The notes under the pieces: generated by a model
What the model was told of the DNA's origin: nothing
Database searches by the model: none
The model's input: only the letters and a program-made list of their open reading frames with translations
In this document: positions 24,038-36,902 of the stretch, in pieces
Numbering within the stretch: the stretch's first letter is position 1
How the letters are laid out: the number at the start of each line of letters is the position of its first letter
NCBI GenBank assembly: GCA_022316685.1
Contig: JAKJHU010000084.1
Span: 264,001-328,000, forward strand
Direction: 5' to 3'
DNA length: 64,000 nt
Source of the DNA: Progne subis subis
Lineage: Eukaryota > Chordata > Aves > Passeriformes > Hirundinidae
Made by a program: the position numbers and the translations under genes

Positions 24038-24639
24038 CAAAAAAACCCCAGTAAATCTAATTTTTTAAGCCAACCACATGATTTTGAGAAACTAGGTCAG
24101 GAGTTTCAACTGACCGCATCCAGCAACAATTTGGGTTTTGAAGGGCTTGCCCTGACACCACAGCACAGGGCAAGCTGAAGTAGAGTCCTCCGTGCTGCCA
24201 AGAGGTAACGTGTAAATTAACCTCCCAAAGCACAACACCAAGGCTGCTGACCCTCATCAGATGCTCTGTGGCGCAAAAACTGGAGAGGGCCTCTGAGAGC
24301 AGGGTGAGCATCAGCAAGGATGATTCACCACTCCAGGAGAATGGGAAAGCAATGCCATGCAGTAAACAAATGGCAGCGCAGGGATCTTGCTCCATGGATT
24401 TGTGTATCGTGGCTGAAAGATAAAACCAGACTATAAATACAATCAGTCTGCTTCTCCACTTGAAATTGCAGCTCTCCCTTTGGAAAAGGGGACACTAATG
24501 GTGGTTTAAAGGGCTTTATAGGCACGCATGCATGTGTGTGGAAGAGTTTCTCGATGAGACTTTGTGATGTGGGGACTCAAACAGAAAAGAAAGGTGACCT
24601 TTAGAAATAGTTTTAGGATCTTCGTGGGGTTTTTCTGGT

Positions 24640-24672
24640 GGTTTGTTTGTTTGTTTGTTTGTTTGTTTTTTG
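24640..24672 (+). repeat. (GTTT)n microsatellite
   Basis: Six or more GTTT units ending in a T run. A similar, shorter GTTT patch lies at 318-340. Confidence 0.9.
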
Positions 24673-27600
24673 TATTTAACTTACTGTGATTCAAGAGGGA
24701 AAAAACTGGTCAGAAGCTGGGACAGCATCTCAAATTCAACTTCCTTCAGGTGGCACATGTGGCAGGGAGCAGCTTGGCTTCTACATCAATGGAAGGTGCA
24801 CCCCAGAGACAGGCCAGAAACAGGGCTGGTGACAGACCTACCTGCAGTGTAGAGTGTTGATCTATCTGGGAACAAGAGCTGTACGGGAGGCTGCGCCTAC
24901 AACAACATTCAGGGGGAAGCAGAGGTATCTCAAGGCTGAGCTTAAATGGAGTCCCCTCCAGTGGGCAGCGGGTGGGGGGTCCAGAACTGGTCAGGGCAGT
25001 TAAACCCATCAGCACCCTCAGGGCCCTGGCACAAATATGGAGATGTCCTTTTCTGACGATTCCTGCGCTGTCCATATGAGCCCATCATCTCAGACTGTTT
25101 CTGAGGAGGCTCCACAGTCGGATTTGAGGTGAACACCCTCAGCAGTTTGCCTCACTGAGTTTTGTAGCTGTGCTAACTGGCATTACCCTGAGTGCCCTGA
25201 CTGGGAAACAAGGGCTGGTCAGCCCAGAGAAAACAGTCCCACTGTTAGCCTACGTAGGAGTTTCAAATGTGAGTCCTTTGGCAATCTTTCATTAAAATAA
25301 TCATTTAGATCAGAGTTTCCAACAGCTACGAAGTACCCATGAGCAGCAATTAAAAAATGTTCCATTAAAAAGATTAAATATTCCATTCAAGATAATCTAA
25401 TTGACATAAATTAGTGCTTACGTTCCCCAGCCAGTTTTCCCACTTGGGATCTCGTGGAATAAGCTGCATTTCTGTGGTACAGATTTAGACTAGGGAGCAG
25501 CTCAGGGGCTTTTTGGATGAGAGCCTGCCTTTGGGCTTCCAGGGGACGCGATAGAATTATATTTACAAGGCTCGGAAAGTCAGCTGTCCGATATGGAAAA
25601 GACATTCAGGGGCAGAATGGGCAGTTTAATGAGCTGGCGTGTCCCTTTGCCCTTGGGGGTGTCCAAGGGAAATGAAAATACCAGGAGCACGACAGAGGGG
25701 CTATGCTGGCACCCTCTTGATTTGACTGTTGCTTTTAAGGGCCCACGGGATGACCGGGTTTGCTGGACCCAGCCGGAGCTGCTGGGGCTGAGCCTGGGGG
25801 GCGAAGGGGCGCTGGGGGAGCCGTCCCCAGGGTCCCGGGGCCATCGCAGCTGGGCCATGTGCAGACCTTGGAGCACTCCCCACTCTCGGCACGCTCTGTA
25901 CTGCGTCAGGGAGGTTGTGTGCCAGGTGTGGCTGCCCTGCCTGGCGTTTGCCCAGCCCGAGCACGGCTGTTGGCAGAGCTGAGCTGTCTCCTGTGCTCGG
26001 TTACTGCTGTTTGTTGTCCCTGATACCTGCTGTGGGCTGGGTCCAGGCGTCAGCACACAGGGAGGAGTGCCGGCCGGGCAGGACAGCGCTCTTCAGCCGC
26101 CTTCAATGCCATCGGCACGCCGAGATGTCGTTTTTGTCCCTTGTCCCCCCTGCAGGCTGCTGGCTTTAGGAGCAGGGTCCTGTTTCCAAAAGGAGAGGTC
26201 AGCTTGCTCAGCAGCAGCAGCCCTTCAATACGAAAAGGCCAGATAAATAAATGTGCAGTGTAAATGGGTCACAGTAGAGAGCTGAGGGAGAGATCAGCCG
26301 TGACTTCAGGAGCAGAGAGTCACAGAGCCCTGTGTAGGTCACGGTGGAGTGACATAGTTACACGATCCCACTGGCCGCAGCTGTGTGATGCTGTGGAGAT
26401 TGCACATGTTCCAACAGGCTAATGCCTGTGTGAATGCATAGGTCACTACTGCAAATATACAGACTGTTCCCAATAAAGGATGCTGGCTTCATTTTTTTTT
26501 TAGAGGGAAACACAAAGTGCTGTGCAGAAGGCTGTAAGAAGCGGTTGGGTAGCCGCCTTGAGGGAATATGACAGCCCACAATTTTTCTGAAGTGTGGTGT
26601 TATGAAACACAAACACATTTGTAAACAATTTCTCCTTCTGTATGTTTCCTTATAAAAATAAAAATATCACAGTGGTATAAACCCCACTGTGCTCTGGAAC
26701 AAGTAGCCTTTGTGCACTGAAAGGTCTCTTGCTCTGCTCCTGCCCTGTAGCTTTTGGAGAAGGTACCTATACTTCACATGCAAGAACTTTAGCAAAATTG
26801 TATTTTTTTCCTCAAGGTTGCTGATTTTGGGAGACCCTCCTGAAAAGGGATTTCACCTGCCTTCCCTTTTCATGGCTGGAATAGGAAGAAATACGTTTCT
26901 TTATTACCCCTATTGGACACCACAGTTAATATTTTTCAGTAATTTCATTCCTGTGAGAAAATCAAACACTTATCAGGGCAACAAACTGATGACAATGCTT
27001 AGTATCAAAAGGAGCAGCAAGCAGCAACTACATGATTTGCAGCCCACATCCTGGCTAATGCACCTGCCCTGCAACATGCCTGCTGTATTTAACCCTGACT
27101 AATTGTTACGTAAAGCCTACTTGAGCAAAGTCTGGTTTTTATGGTGTTCATCACGGGTTTGAGCACAGTGTTGGATCTGGTGCCAAACAACCCCAGCGCA
27201 GCACAGAACTCCTGCCCTGTGCAGAGTTAAGAGTCTGCAGAGGGAAAACCAGCTCAGCATTGCCCAGCTGACCACCAGGGCTGCATCCAGGGATAACCAG
27301 AGCCCTTCTTCAACCTCCTCTGACCAAGGGGCTGGACATCCCTGGTTCATCCTCATGGCCTCACTCTGTGGTAGAGATAGGGAAACCAAATCATTGTTAG
27401 TTAAGAGATGTACATAAGAGCTAGAATGATATATAAGGGAATATTAAATATAGATCCTCAGATTTGTGCAGGGAAATTATACCAGTCTAGAGCATCCAGA
27501 AAATCTCAGTTAATGCAGTCTAACTGAAACGGCAAAGCAGGGATTTTACCCCTAATCAGGCTGTAATAGCCAGCTCCTAAAGATAGCACCTAGAAACCCC

Positions 27601-29363
27601 AGAGGATGGTGAGTCTCTCTGAAAAACCCCTGCAGCCGTCCCTGGTACGCTTTTAGAAGAGGAGTATGACTCCAGCCCAGCAGCCTAGCCTAATTACAGG
27701 GGCACTGGGATTGAAGATAAGCACCCCTGGCATGGCAAGTGGCTTCCCTAGAGAGGACAGAGCATCCCCGCCAAGCCAGCCAGGTGGCTGGCAGCATGGT
27801 CAAAACAGGACGTTGTAGAGGATGGCTGGCCACTAGTGAGGGAAACAACCTGCCAAGCATTTGCTTCAGCCCTGTGAATCACCACTGAGTGAAGGTTTCA
27901 GGGTCAGGCTCGGGACGGGAGCCATCCTCTGTTCCCACATGAACAGGTAGAATTAGCACGGACTCAGAGAGGAGTTCCTGTGGAACATGTTTTCCACTAG
28001 GAAATAGTAACTGACTAACGATGATGGCAGTCATTAACAAGGCAACAAGTTAGGAGATAACAATCAAAGACAGAAGCAGCTCCTCTGAGTAAGCACAGGA
28101 TGGTGGAGCATTGCCCTGCAGCTGCCTGGTGGGGAGGGCTGGTCTCAGACAGCTGCTGCTGGTGACAGCCGGAGGAACAGGAATCGATGCCACCAGAAAC
28201 AAACAAACACGAGAGGAACAAAGTACTATTTACAAGCAAAGAACTTATCAGCTGCAGGGTTTGTGTGGGGTCTCAGTGCCATGGACAACAGAAGAGTGTG
28301 GAAGAACTGTCACTAAGGAAGCGTGGGTGTAGCTGACAGCAGATTGCCAGCAGATAAGAAATATTCCCCCCTTCAGATCAAGGAGAGCTTGCACTCCCCG
28401 AGGGTAGAAATAATGCAGCTGCCTTGCTGCTTTGTTGACAACAAAGCATAGCTTGTGCCTGTGGGACTCAGTACGGCGCAAATTACGTTTTCTGGGAACA
28501 AGTGACTTGCAGAACCGACATAACCACAAATGAATATACAGGGTTATTTTAATAGCAGTTTACCAAAACCAGCCACATTGGGGCAGCTTTTTTAAATCTC
28601 AACATGCTGTTAACATGTGTATTAAAGGACCTGGAGTGACATCACTGGCTCGGTGACAGCTGCTTTGTCACATCCTCCCCAGTCCCACCACACCAGGGGA
28701 CTGACAGGGCTCAGGATACGCCTGTGCTGGGACAGCACCAGCATTCTTCAGCGAGCTTTCCATTGGGTGTTGCTAGCTGCATGGATTCAGGGAATTCTGC
28801 TCAGACAAACGAAGGATGTGTCCCTCGTGTTACACTGTGGTCTGACGCAACCAGGAGCAGCTGCTTTCCCGAGAAGCAGGACAGTCACACTGTCACACTC
28901 CCCCGCTCCCTGCCTCTCCATCACTGCTCTTGCATCTGATTTAGCAGCTGTGCAGCTGCCGTGGAGCTGGATGAGCCAGCTGGCCAGGCAGGAAACTGTT
29001 CCTTTTTTGGTGGATTTGTTTTCCATGGATTCAGATCACTGATCCAACTTAGCCTGCAGCCACCCAGACACTAAACAAGGGTGAAAGGGAAGAGAGGGAC
29101 ACATTGGTGAGACATGGCCTGAGATACAGGAAGATGTGGTTGACTGACACTGAGATTCAAGTCCCTTGTCACCACTTTGTCATACTTTTCCTTTTAGACT
29201 CCACCTCCACCTTGCTTGGCTGCATTTTCATAAGGAATGCCATCCGTCTGGAAATTATGTTGATTTTCTGCCTCTTCTTCCTCAATAACCCAGCCAGATT
29301 GGTCACAGGGCAGCACCTCAGGAGATATTTACAGACCATGGTAGCAGCTGAAATGGAGGATAT

Positions 29364-29748
29364 TGTGGGGGCTCTTTAGGGAGAGCAGATGTTCGTCGAT
29401 GGCAAAAGGGAAGAGTCTGCTCTTTGTCTGGGGGGATCAAGGCTTTATTTGGGTCCTGCCCCTCCAGCTCCATCCCCGTTCCCCGGTCCTCGTCCTGGTG
29501 CAAAAAGAGACCACCCCCCCCTCCAGGGCTTTTACCCAGGGGATAGGGGCTAGAAGAAGGGACAAACCACTACTCAATCAGGGACAAGCTGGGCGTGGAA
29601 CAGAGTTGGTTTACATTCCTGTGTGGGAGGATGGGCAGGGTGGAGCAGGGACAAACCATGTGATACACTTTCCAGGGAACAGAAGAAACATTACAAAACC
29701 CAATAAAAAAATGAAATACAATATAAACCAAATTAACGCACTGCAACA
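29364..29748 (-). mobile_element. Solo LTR with perfect 6-bp target-site duplication
   Basis: A 385-bp element beginning TG and ending CA, flanked by identical GGATAT at 29358-29363 and 29749-29754. Read on the minus strand it has an LTR layout: U3, a TATA-like GGGTAAAAGCC, then AATAAAGCC as poly(A) signal (+ strand GGCTTTATT near 29440), then a U5-like CAAAGAGCAGACTCTTCC. Six-base duplications and TG/CA ends fit class II (ERVK/alpha-beta-like) elements. The long plus-strand open frame over it is chance. It is less decayed than the related 11.9 kb copy. Confidence 0.88.
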
Positions 29749-31481
29749 GGATATCACCAGCAAAGCTGTGAACGTGGTGACGTCCAAACAGGGAAAGGGC
29801 AGCTAGGGTCATTCACTAAGAAAGAGAAGGGTTGGCTGGTTTAACAACCAATGAATAATTTCATGATGCAGATCACCTGAGCACCTACTGATGCTTAGCA
29901 ATCTGGTCGGGAGGTATAAGGTTCAATTATGGCCTGGAAATAATTTTAGTACATTTGTAACGTGACCTGATCTGAGTCATCAATGTAATGCAAATGGGCA
30001 AAAGTGTCAATGAACAAAGCTGCACGGAACATCACCATCCTTTTCCAAAAGCAGCCAATCTGGCTTCCAAACAGATCTGGAAAAGCACTGATGCAAATTC
30101 ATATCTTCCAGCAGTATATCGTAATTTATTTAGTGGCTTTCTGATGACAAGCACAGTTTCCAGAACAAGTAAAACTCATGCCATTATGGAGTAGGATACA
30201 CTGCCTACAGTGTGTTGATTTTTATAAGGAAAATATCAGACTACAAATCTGCTACCAGGAGACCGTTCTAAGTGATTAAAGCACCTAGCTTTTTCCCCTG
30301 CTTTCACCAAGCAGTGATACCTTCCAAACTAGTTATCATTATACTGATTTACTCAAGGATCCAGTATATTTGAGATGAGGGTTAGTTCTAACTTACTGTG
30401 TTGCTGCATTTTTCTTCCTGTGGAGTTTATAAATATTCTGCCCCTCTCAGGCACTGCCTGTAACACAGAAAGAGGTTTACTGGCAGCAGACAGAGCTCAG
30501 CAGCAGCAGCTGAAGCTGATGTTATTATTGACTGTAGTTACCGGTTACATTTTGACTGGGGCCAAACAGTTCTGATTAAAGCAAGGACTTTACTGCTCTT
30601 GCTTGAACATCTTGCACCTAAATTTGCTCAAGTTTCAAGGAAATTTTATTTACAGCATTTATTTGTGTGTTCCTAACTAACCCTTTATTTCCTACTCTAG
30701 TTTCTCCCAATGAGGCAGGAGTGCATTACTTAAGCATGGGGATGAAGCAAGGCAGCGCTGTGGTTGATCCCTGATGCAGTTTCAGGAATTCCAGAAGACT
30801 CGGATAAGCTGATGCAGCAAGTTATTTCCCTTTCCCAGAGCCTGAAGACTGATGATAATGATTTCTACTCTTTCAGCCTTCCCCAGCTACCGTTTCTATT
30901 TACTGCCATAGCTGCAGTGTTACAAAACTCAGGGAATACTTTTCACCCACATTTTCCCTTTGGCAGGAGTAAATTAAGTCAGCAATATCAGATATCTTTT
31001 TCCCGCCGTCATCTTTTTATGAAGAAAGAACTCAATCTGCCCTTGGTCAATAAGAGCTGGATCTGACGGACAGAAAATAACTGTGAGATGACCTTGGAGC
31101 CAGGTTTCTGGTTTGAAATGTCTTTGAAATGTAACTTTTCTGTATCACCAAATGACGGCAGTTGCTAACGGGCACATCTTGAGCTCTAGCACAACTTTCC
31201 TTCCATTAACCTCAGCAGCTGCTGCCTTCCTCCCTAGGGGAGCATCTGGTGTTTTCCAAAATAGATTCCTCACGCAGGCAGCATTTACATTTCCCATTAA
31301 CCTTTCACAAGAAGCCAGGTTTTGTCTGAAAATGGTGTTGGAAATTCAGCCAACGTCACTTCAGTCACATCACACCTGCAGTAAATACCTACTTGCTTTC
31401 CTCCAGGGTGAGGGTCAAGCACTCTAAGACCTACAGCTCTGCTGGAAGGTCTCAGATTCGAAAACTTCCTTCATTTGTCAT

Positions 31482-31757
31482 AAAATCATAGAATGGTTTG
31501 GGTTGGGACCTTAAGGATCACCTCATTCCCACCCCCTGCCATGCTGAGGGACACCTTCCACTGTCCCAGGCTGCTCCAAGCCCCGTCCAACCTGGCCTTG
31601 GACACATCCAGGGATCCAGGGGCAGCCACAGCTTCTCTGGGCACCCTGTGCCAGGGCCTCACCACCCTCACAGCAGTATCTAATCTAAAGCTTTTCTCTT
31701 TCAGTTCAAAGCCATTTTCCCATGTCACTATATGCCCTCGTAAAAAGTCTCTGACAC
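31482..31757 (-). mobile_element. CR1 LINE 3' end, inverted
   Basis: The plus strand shows the reverse complement of the CR1 tail: ATCATAGAATGGTTTGGGTT, GGGACCTTAAGGATCACC, GACACCTTCCACTGTCCCAG, AACCTGGCCTTGGACAC, TTCTCTGGGCACCCTG and CACCACCCTCACAG. It is followed by the TTCAAAGCCATT..TGCCCTCGTAAAAAGTC block. Open frames across it on both strands are repeat-derived. Confidence 0.93.
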
Positions 31758-31838
31758 AAAAGGCTAACAGAGAGAACTCTTGATTTAGACCCAAAATAAA
31801 GCACAGTGAGTTACATTACAGATACCAGAGCACTCTGG

Positions 31839-31880
31839 AGGTGGTTTAATGCATTTTTCAGGTGGTTTAATGCATTTTTC
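31839..31880 (+). repeat. Perfect 21-bp tandem duplication
   Basis: AGGTGGTTTAATGCATTTTT plus C occurs twice in a row without mismatch, just past the CR1 fragment. Confidence 0.97.
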
Positions 31881-34156
31881 TTTCTGACTGCTGTTATGTA
31901 ATAAATTCAGGTTATTAATTAATAGCTAGGTCTAGTGCCAAGGGAAATCATTGCACCCACTTCAGTGACTGACCATATGCATCTGCCTATCAGCTACTGC
32001 TTGGGGAGGAGTTACAATCTGTAAAGACAGTGCTTAAAAGTGTTCACTAATATGAAAATAAAGCATATATGAGATATCAACTCTTTTGAATTAATAGATA
32101 TTCTCCTCATGTTTGGCCTTTCAGAAAAGCCTGAAATGCAAAGCAAGTAACCAGGCACAGAAGCATTAACTTCATCTTTTCTCATTGCTCTATCTGAGCA
32201 TCTGTATGGGGATTTTGTAAGAATGCAGCTAAACACATTGAAGAGAGATCTATTTGTTTAATTATTTATTTATTTAATTAACTAAAGTTGTAAAGACAAA
32301 AAAATTGAAGCAATGCAATTCTGGATGTTAGGAAAAGCTCAACAAAGGGCGCAAGAAACCAAACCAATGTAAATGAATACATTACACTTATGCTTATAAT
32401 TCTTTAATATTCAAGACTAACCAACACTGTTTTAGGAAAGGAAGTATTACCCTGGATATAAAAGGGAGGGTTTTTTTCTGCAACATTAAGCACAACTGTT
32501 GTACTAGGTTCTGGGCCATTAATTCTGTGTTAATTAGGCATATGTACAAAATGCAGTCAAAGTTGTCAGTTAAAACTTCACCTCTTGGAGAAGAGCTTGC
32601 CACGTTTTCACAGCCAGTATGGTGTGGTGATGGAGCAGCCCTGGCAGCAGAGGCACCTTTCCTCCTGTCCTGGAGCAGCCCCAGGTTATCAAAAAGGTTT
32701 TCTCTCTACTCAACATGTTGTCACTGGCCAACATCATCTTTCCAGCCCTTCAGATTTGTGGATTTGCCTCCAGAAAAGTATTTGCTGAGAAGTGGTGGCT
32801 GAAAATTGGTGACTGTGTTTAATAATTATCGTCTGGGGAAAAGGTGAGTGACATGAAGATCTTTCAGCTTCCCAGGTGCCTGGTCACCTGTGTGGGCATG
32901 TGGGAGATGGAGATGAGAAACCCCATTTCGGGGACACATACGAAGAAATAAGAAAATACACCCTGGTTTTGACTTGGCTCTGCTCTACAAGGAGGCTGGC
33001 ACACTTTTGTTACAAAAAGAGAAGTTACTGCTGTATCTTTCCCACTTCTCAAACTAAAATGAGGCCTTTGAAACAGAGTATAGGATTTTGCTAAAAAGAG
33101 ATGGTTAGTATAAAGACTGGCATTTATAAACATCAGCATAATAGAATTTTCTATCCAAAATATCCTCTCAGTCCCTTGGTCTGGGAAAATATGAAGCAAT
33201 TTGATGAGGTTACAGTGATGCCTTGATTTACTGAAAAAAAAAAAATAATAAAAAAAAAGAGTTTAATTCTTTCCGCAGTTCCACTAAACATTTTTTTCAT
33301 CAGAGAATTTGCTGGAATAGTTGATGTGGAATAAAATAAGCCAGAGTACTTGGCCCAGGATAGAAATATTCAGGTGCTGGTACCCAGCTGTCTTTTCCTT
33401 ACTTAGTTCACCCTATTCAGGAAAATACATTAAGCTAAAATGGACTTTCAAAAAGAGTAAGGTTCCAGGAACACAAACATTCAGGAATCACTTTAAATCT
33501 TGGACAAACCCGAGCTAACTCCAAAGCAATTTCCTAACACTAGATCTTATTTTATTGCCATACATTACTGGGCGGAGATGGAAAATCGAGACGTACGAAA
33601 TCCCCAGGCAACATCACAACAGCTTTCAAAAGCAATTTTAGCTTCCCTGTGGTCCCGCTGCCTTCAGCAGCCAGCAATTAAGAGAAATCCTATTACCACA
33701 GTGGACGACTTTCCCTTTCAGAGATTTGTTTCCCACAGAAAAGCCCACGGGAACAGGACGATAAGCAGAAAGCCCCAGATTGTGAAATCAGACCCACGTT
33801 CATCTCCAAGCTGCTCTGGGAGCTGGCAGAGGGTCTGTCCTCAAAAGGGATTTCACACCTTGTTCCCCAGCAGCCAGTTTTGACAGGGTTTAATATTTTA
33901 AGCCAAGAAAAGAAGGTGACAGAGAGCCCTGCTTATAATTTTGCAAATAGGGCAGAGGAGTTTAAAAAAAGAATCAACAAAATGAGCCCTCCCTGCTTCA
34001 CACAATACGGGAAGTGTCTGGCAGCCAACTGCGTGTGCTGGGAGGCAGATCTAAAACAAACAAGAGGGAACACATCCTCGCACACTCTGTAATTACACTC
34101 TGGATCACCCAGAGGTTGAAAGTACCAACAGCTTTAAGATATAACTGCATAGATTA

Positions 34157-34336
34157 AAACAAAAAAAACAAACAAAAAAAACCAAAACAAAAAACAAAAC
34201 AAAACAAAACAAAACAAACAAAACAAAACAAAAACAAAAAACAAAAAACAAACAAAAAACAAACAAAACAAAAACAAAACCCCAAAACCAAAAAACCCCC
34301 ACAACCAACCAACCAACAACAACAACAACAACAACA
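34157..34336 (+). repeat. 180-bp A/C-only simple repeat
   Basis: Almost wholly AAAAC, AAAC and CAA units, with no G and no T. Phe/Leu/Val/Cys-rich frames on the minus strand come from this composition and are not genes. Confidence 0.95.
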
Positions 34337-36856
34337 GAAAGAATTAAGCTGAGTGATTACTGGAGCTGATGGCCGGCTTGCAACAAATCCCCAAGCAGTG
34401 GTTTGCAGCTACAGCACAAAGAGAGAGGGATCATCTTGTCTTTGCTCCCTTCAGCTATGCTGAGGAAGACAAGGAGCAGAGATTTGTACCACTGTGCAGA
34501 GCCCCCCTAAGAGTTACAGGGATCAGTTGATGTGTGGATCTAGGAACAGGTTAAAGCAAAGCTGAAAATCTTATCAAGACTTTTGCTGAGGTTGTAACCA
34601 GGACATAGGAGCTTCATATTTTCTATGTCCCTCCTGTACACTCTCATAAGCACACACAGCTGGTGGTGCCAGTTACTGAATTCTGCAGCTAAGGAAGGGG
34701 CAAAAATGCAGCCATCCACAAAGGGTAAAAAAAATCAGTGTGATTCAAAGTTCTTTCTGAATTATCACTGCAGGAGTCCAGGACAAGCTTATTTAACATC
34801 ACAGACAAGGACATGCACCCTAACATGAAAGTACTCGCCCAGTTTTATGTCAGGGATGTATTTCTATATTATGACAATGTTGCTCACACACGCAGAGCTT
34901 GAAGGCCACAGCACACGGTGCTTTAAAAAGAAGCAAACCCAGCACTATGCTGCAAAAATGCAGTCTGAAAACCATGCTCTATTGCGAGAGACTGGAATGC
35001 AGTCCCACAGCGGTGTAGCTGGAGACTTCCCATCTATATTTAGGGTGTTGCAACGCTACCCTCTCGCCCACACATCCTCACCCTCAGCAGGATGCCAGCT
35101 CTGGCATTCGTGGCACAGAAAGGGAGCAGGCTCCTGCATCTTCTTCCACCACGGTGCCGCAAGTATCAGTGTTGGGCCGGTGTGAGAACACATGGCAGAG
35201 CTCGGTGGCAGAGCTGTGCATCACTTCCACCTACTTACGTGGTTGGGAGAAAAGTGAAAGAGTGACTCAGAGTTGTTATACGCTTGCAGGCACACGGTGT
35301 TAACCCGCAGACACCATTCCCACAGGAGCTGTTTGCACTGCTCCAGCAGCCTGACCCGCCAGCAGGGCTCTGATAACCTCTCATGCTGAGAGCCGCACCA
35401 GGAGGGTTGACAAGTGCTTACACTTCACCTGCACGTTCCCCCAAGCGTGGAGGGGTTACACACACTGCAGTACCTGTGCACATTCCCACGCTCCCAGCCA
35501 GCAGGAGCAGGGACTTGTGTCCAGCCCCCATCGTCACACACGCTGTGGACAGGTGAACCCTTCACTGCACACACACCGTCCTGCACGCTGCCAAAAGGAA
35601 CGTTTGGTTTAAAAATAGAAACCTGATGCTCCCTGCTTGTTTGATTTGCCGTTCACATAAGCCAGCCCAAAAAGCAGAGGTGAAATCTTTGTTCTCCCTC
35701 TGTTGATTTAAGGCTTACTCAATAAATTGTCAGAGAGGACAGGGCTTTTTTTTTGGTTTGTTTTTTTTTTCAGTGATGCCCCACTTACACCCAGCACTCC
35801 TACACACACTGCTCATTATGCCACTTCTTAATACTTTCTGTATCAGTCACTGCTGCACCCCAGGACACACATATTGAAATTTGCCTTTGCAAATTTTGAT
35901 TCACTGGGAGATGTCGTTGTGCACAGCTGTGGTGTCAGTGAGGTGGCACTCATCCTCATGACACAGCTTCCTGAGCGGGACAGTAAAAGCAGGGCAGTGA
36001 GGAAATAACTCCTTACCGCTACCAGAGCAGTGGCAGAAAGCAATCAAGATACGCTAATTAACTGGCTATTTAGTAGTGCTCTGTAGAGAGATAATTCAAT
36101 AAGGTTTGGGCAAGGAAAATGGAAAGTGAAAGTTTAAGACTTAGAACCAGATGTAAATCAAAAGCACATTGCAGTTGGGCAGCACTTTTAACTTCTCTGG
36201 TGTCGGTGTCCTTTCTACTTTATCGAAGATATAAGTTATTGGAGCTGTTGTTTAAAATAAAACTAATCCAGTTTTCTTTTGAAAATCTATCAGTAGCATT
36301 TGTGGTTGCAGAACAAAGGCTGCAAATGTGACTTCCAAAAGCACTAAAAAACTACAAGACTAATAACTCCCACTTTCCTCCCCAAACCAAATCCCTTTTT
36401 CTTATTATTTAAGAGACCTTAGCTTTTTAATTGTTATTGAGTGTTTAGGACTAACATAAAATGGTACAATGCCATTGCCTTTGTCTGGAGCCCTTGTTGC
36501 TGCCACACAGAGACTCTGCTGGAGGGCGATAGAGTCACCACTGTGGAACATTTAAAAATTATTATTTAGACCTAGCTCCAGAGGGCCAGAGCCAGACTTC
36601 TGGCAGCATCTTCCTAAAATAGCAACAGTTTTACTCGGTTTATAAATCTAAATACCATGTATGGCCATAACCCCTCAGGCGGGGGTGGGATCCCCCTTTG
36701 ATGTATGAACCTTGTGTTTCAGACTGCAAGAATCGAATGAAACTGCCAAAACGCAGGCACATCATGGAAAAACTGAGACAGATAACAGAGGGGATGTACG
36801 AGCGTGGAGCTGTGAAACAGAAACAGGCACTAGATCATTCATTCTGAATCATCACA

Positions 36857-36902
36857 CTCTGGCAGGTGTTGAATAAAGCTGTTTATTCAACACCTACCAG
36901 AG
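36857..36902. repeat. Near-perfect 21-bp stem hairpin with 4-nt loop
   Basis: Arms 36857-36877 and 36882-36902 are reverse complements at 20 of 21 positions, around loop GCTG. The one mismatch (C36863/A36896) would be a G-U pair in RNA made from the minus strand. Each strand shows AATAAA inside its arm (plus at 36872-36877, minus opposite 36882-36887), so it is also a two-way poly(A) hexamer. Confidence 0.93.

Larger units (their letters stand above)
21245..29357. other. Gene desert downstream of RGS2
   Basis: Holds one CR1 tail, microsatellites, a GC-rich patch at about 25,600-26,170 and three weak exon-like stretches (23,096-23,119, 23,864-23,979 and minus strand 25,422-25,583) described under findings. 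UCHL5, the next gene in mammals, was not recognised. Confidence 0.5.

Noticed and set aside
31486..31794. Open frames of about 100 codons on both strands
   Set aside because: They lie in the CR1 fragment, in the non-coding tail of the element.
33500..34092. Plus-strand frames of 127 and 70 codons in succession
   Set aside because: No recognisable domain, and the two are in different frames without convincing splice sites between them.
34105..34334. Very hydrophobic Phe/Leu/Val/Cys frames on the minus strand
   Set aside because: Made entirely by the A/C-only simple repeat.
36857..36902. MicroRNA precursor
   Set aside because: The loop is only 4 nt and the whole hairpin 46 nt, shorter than typical animal precursors.
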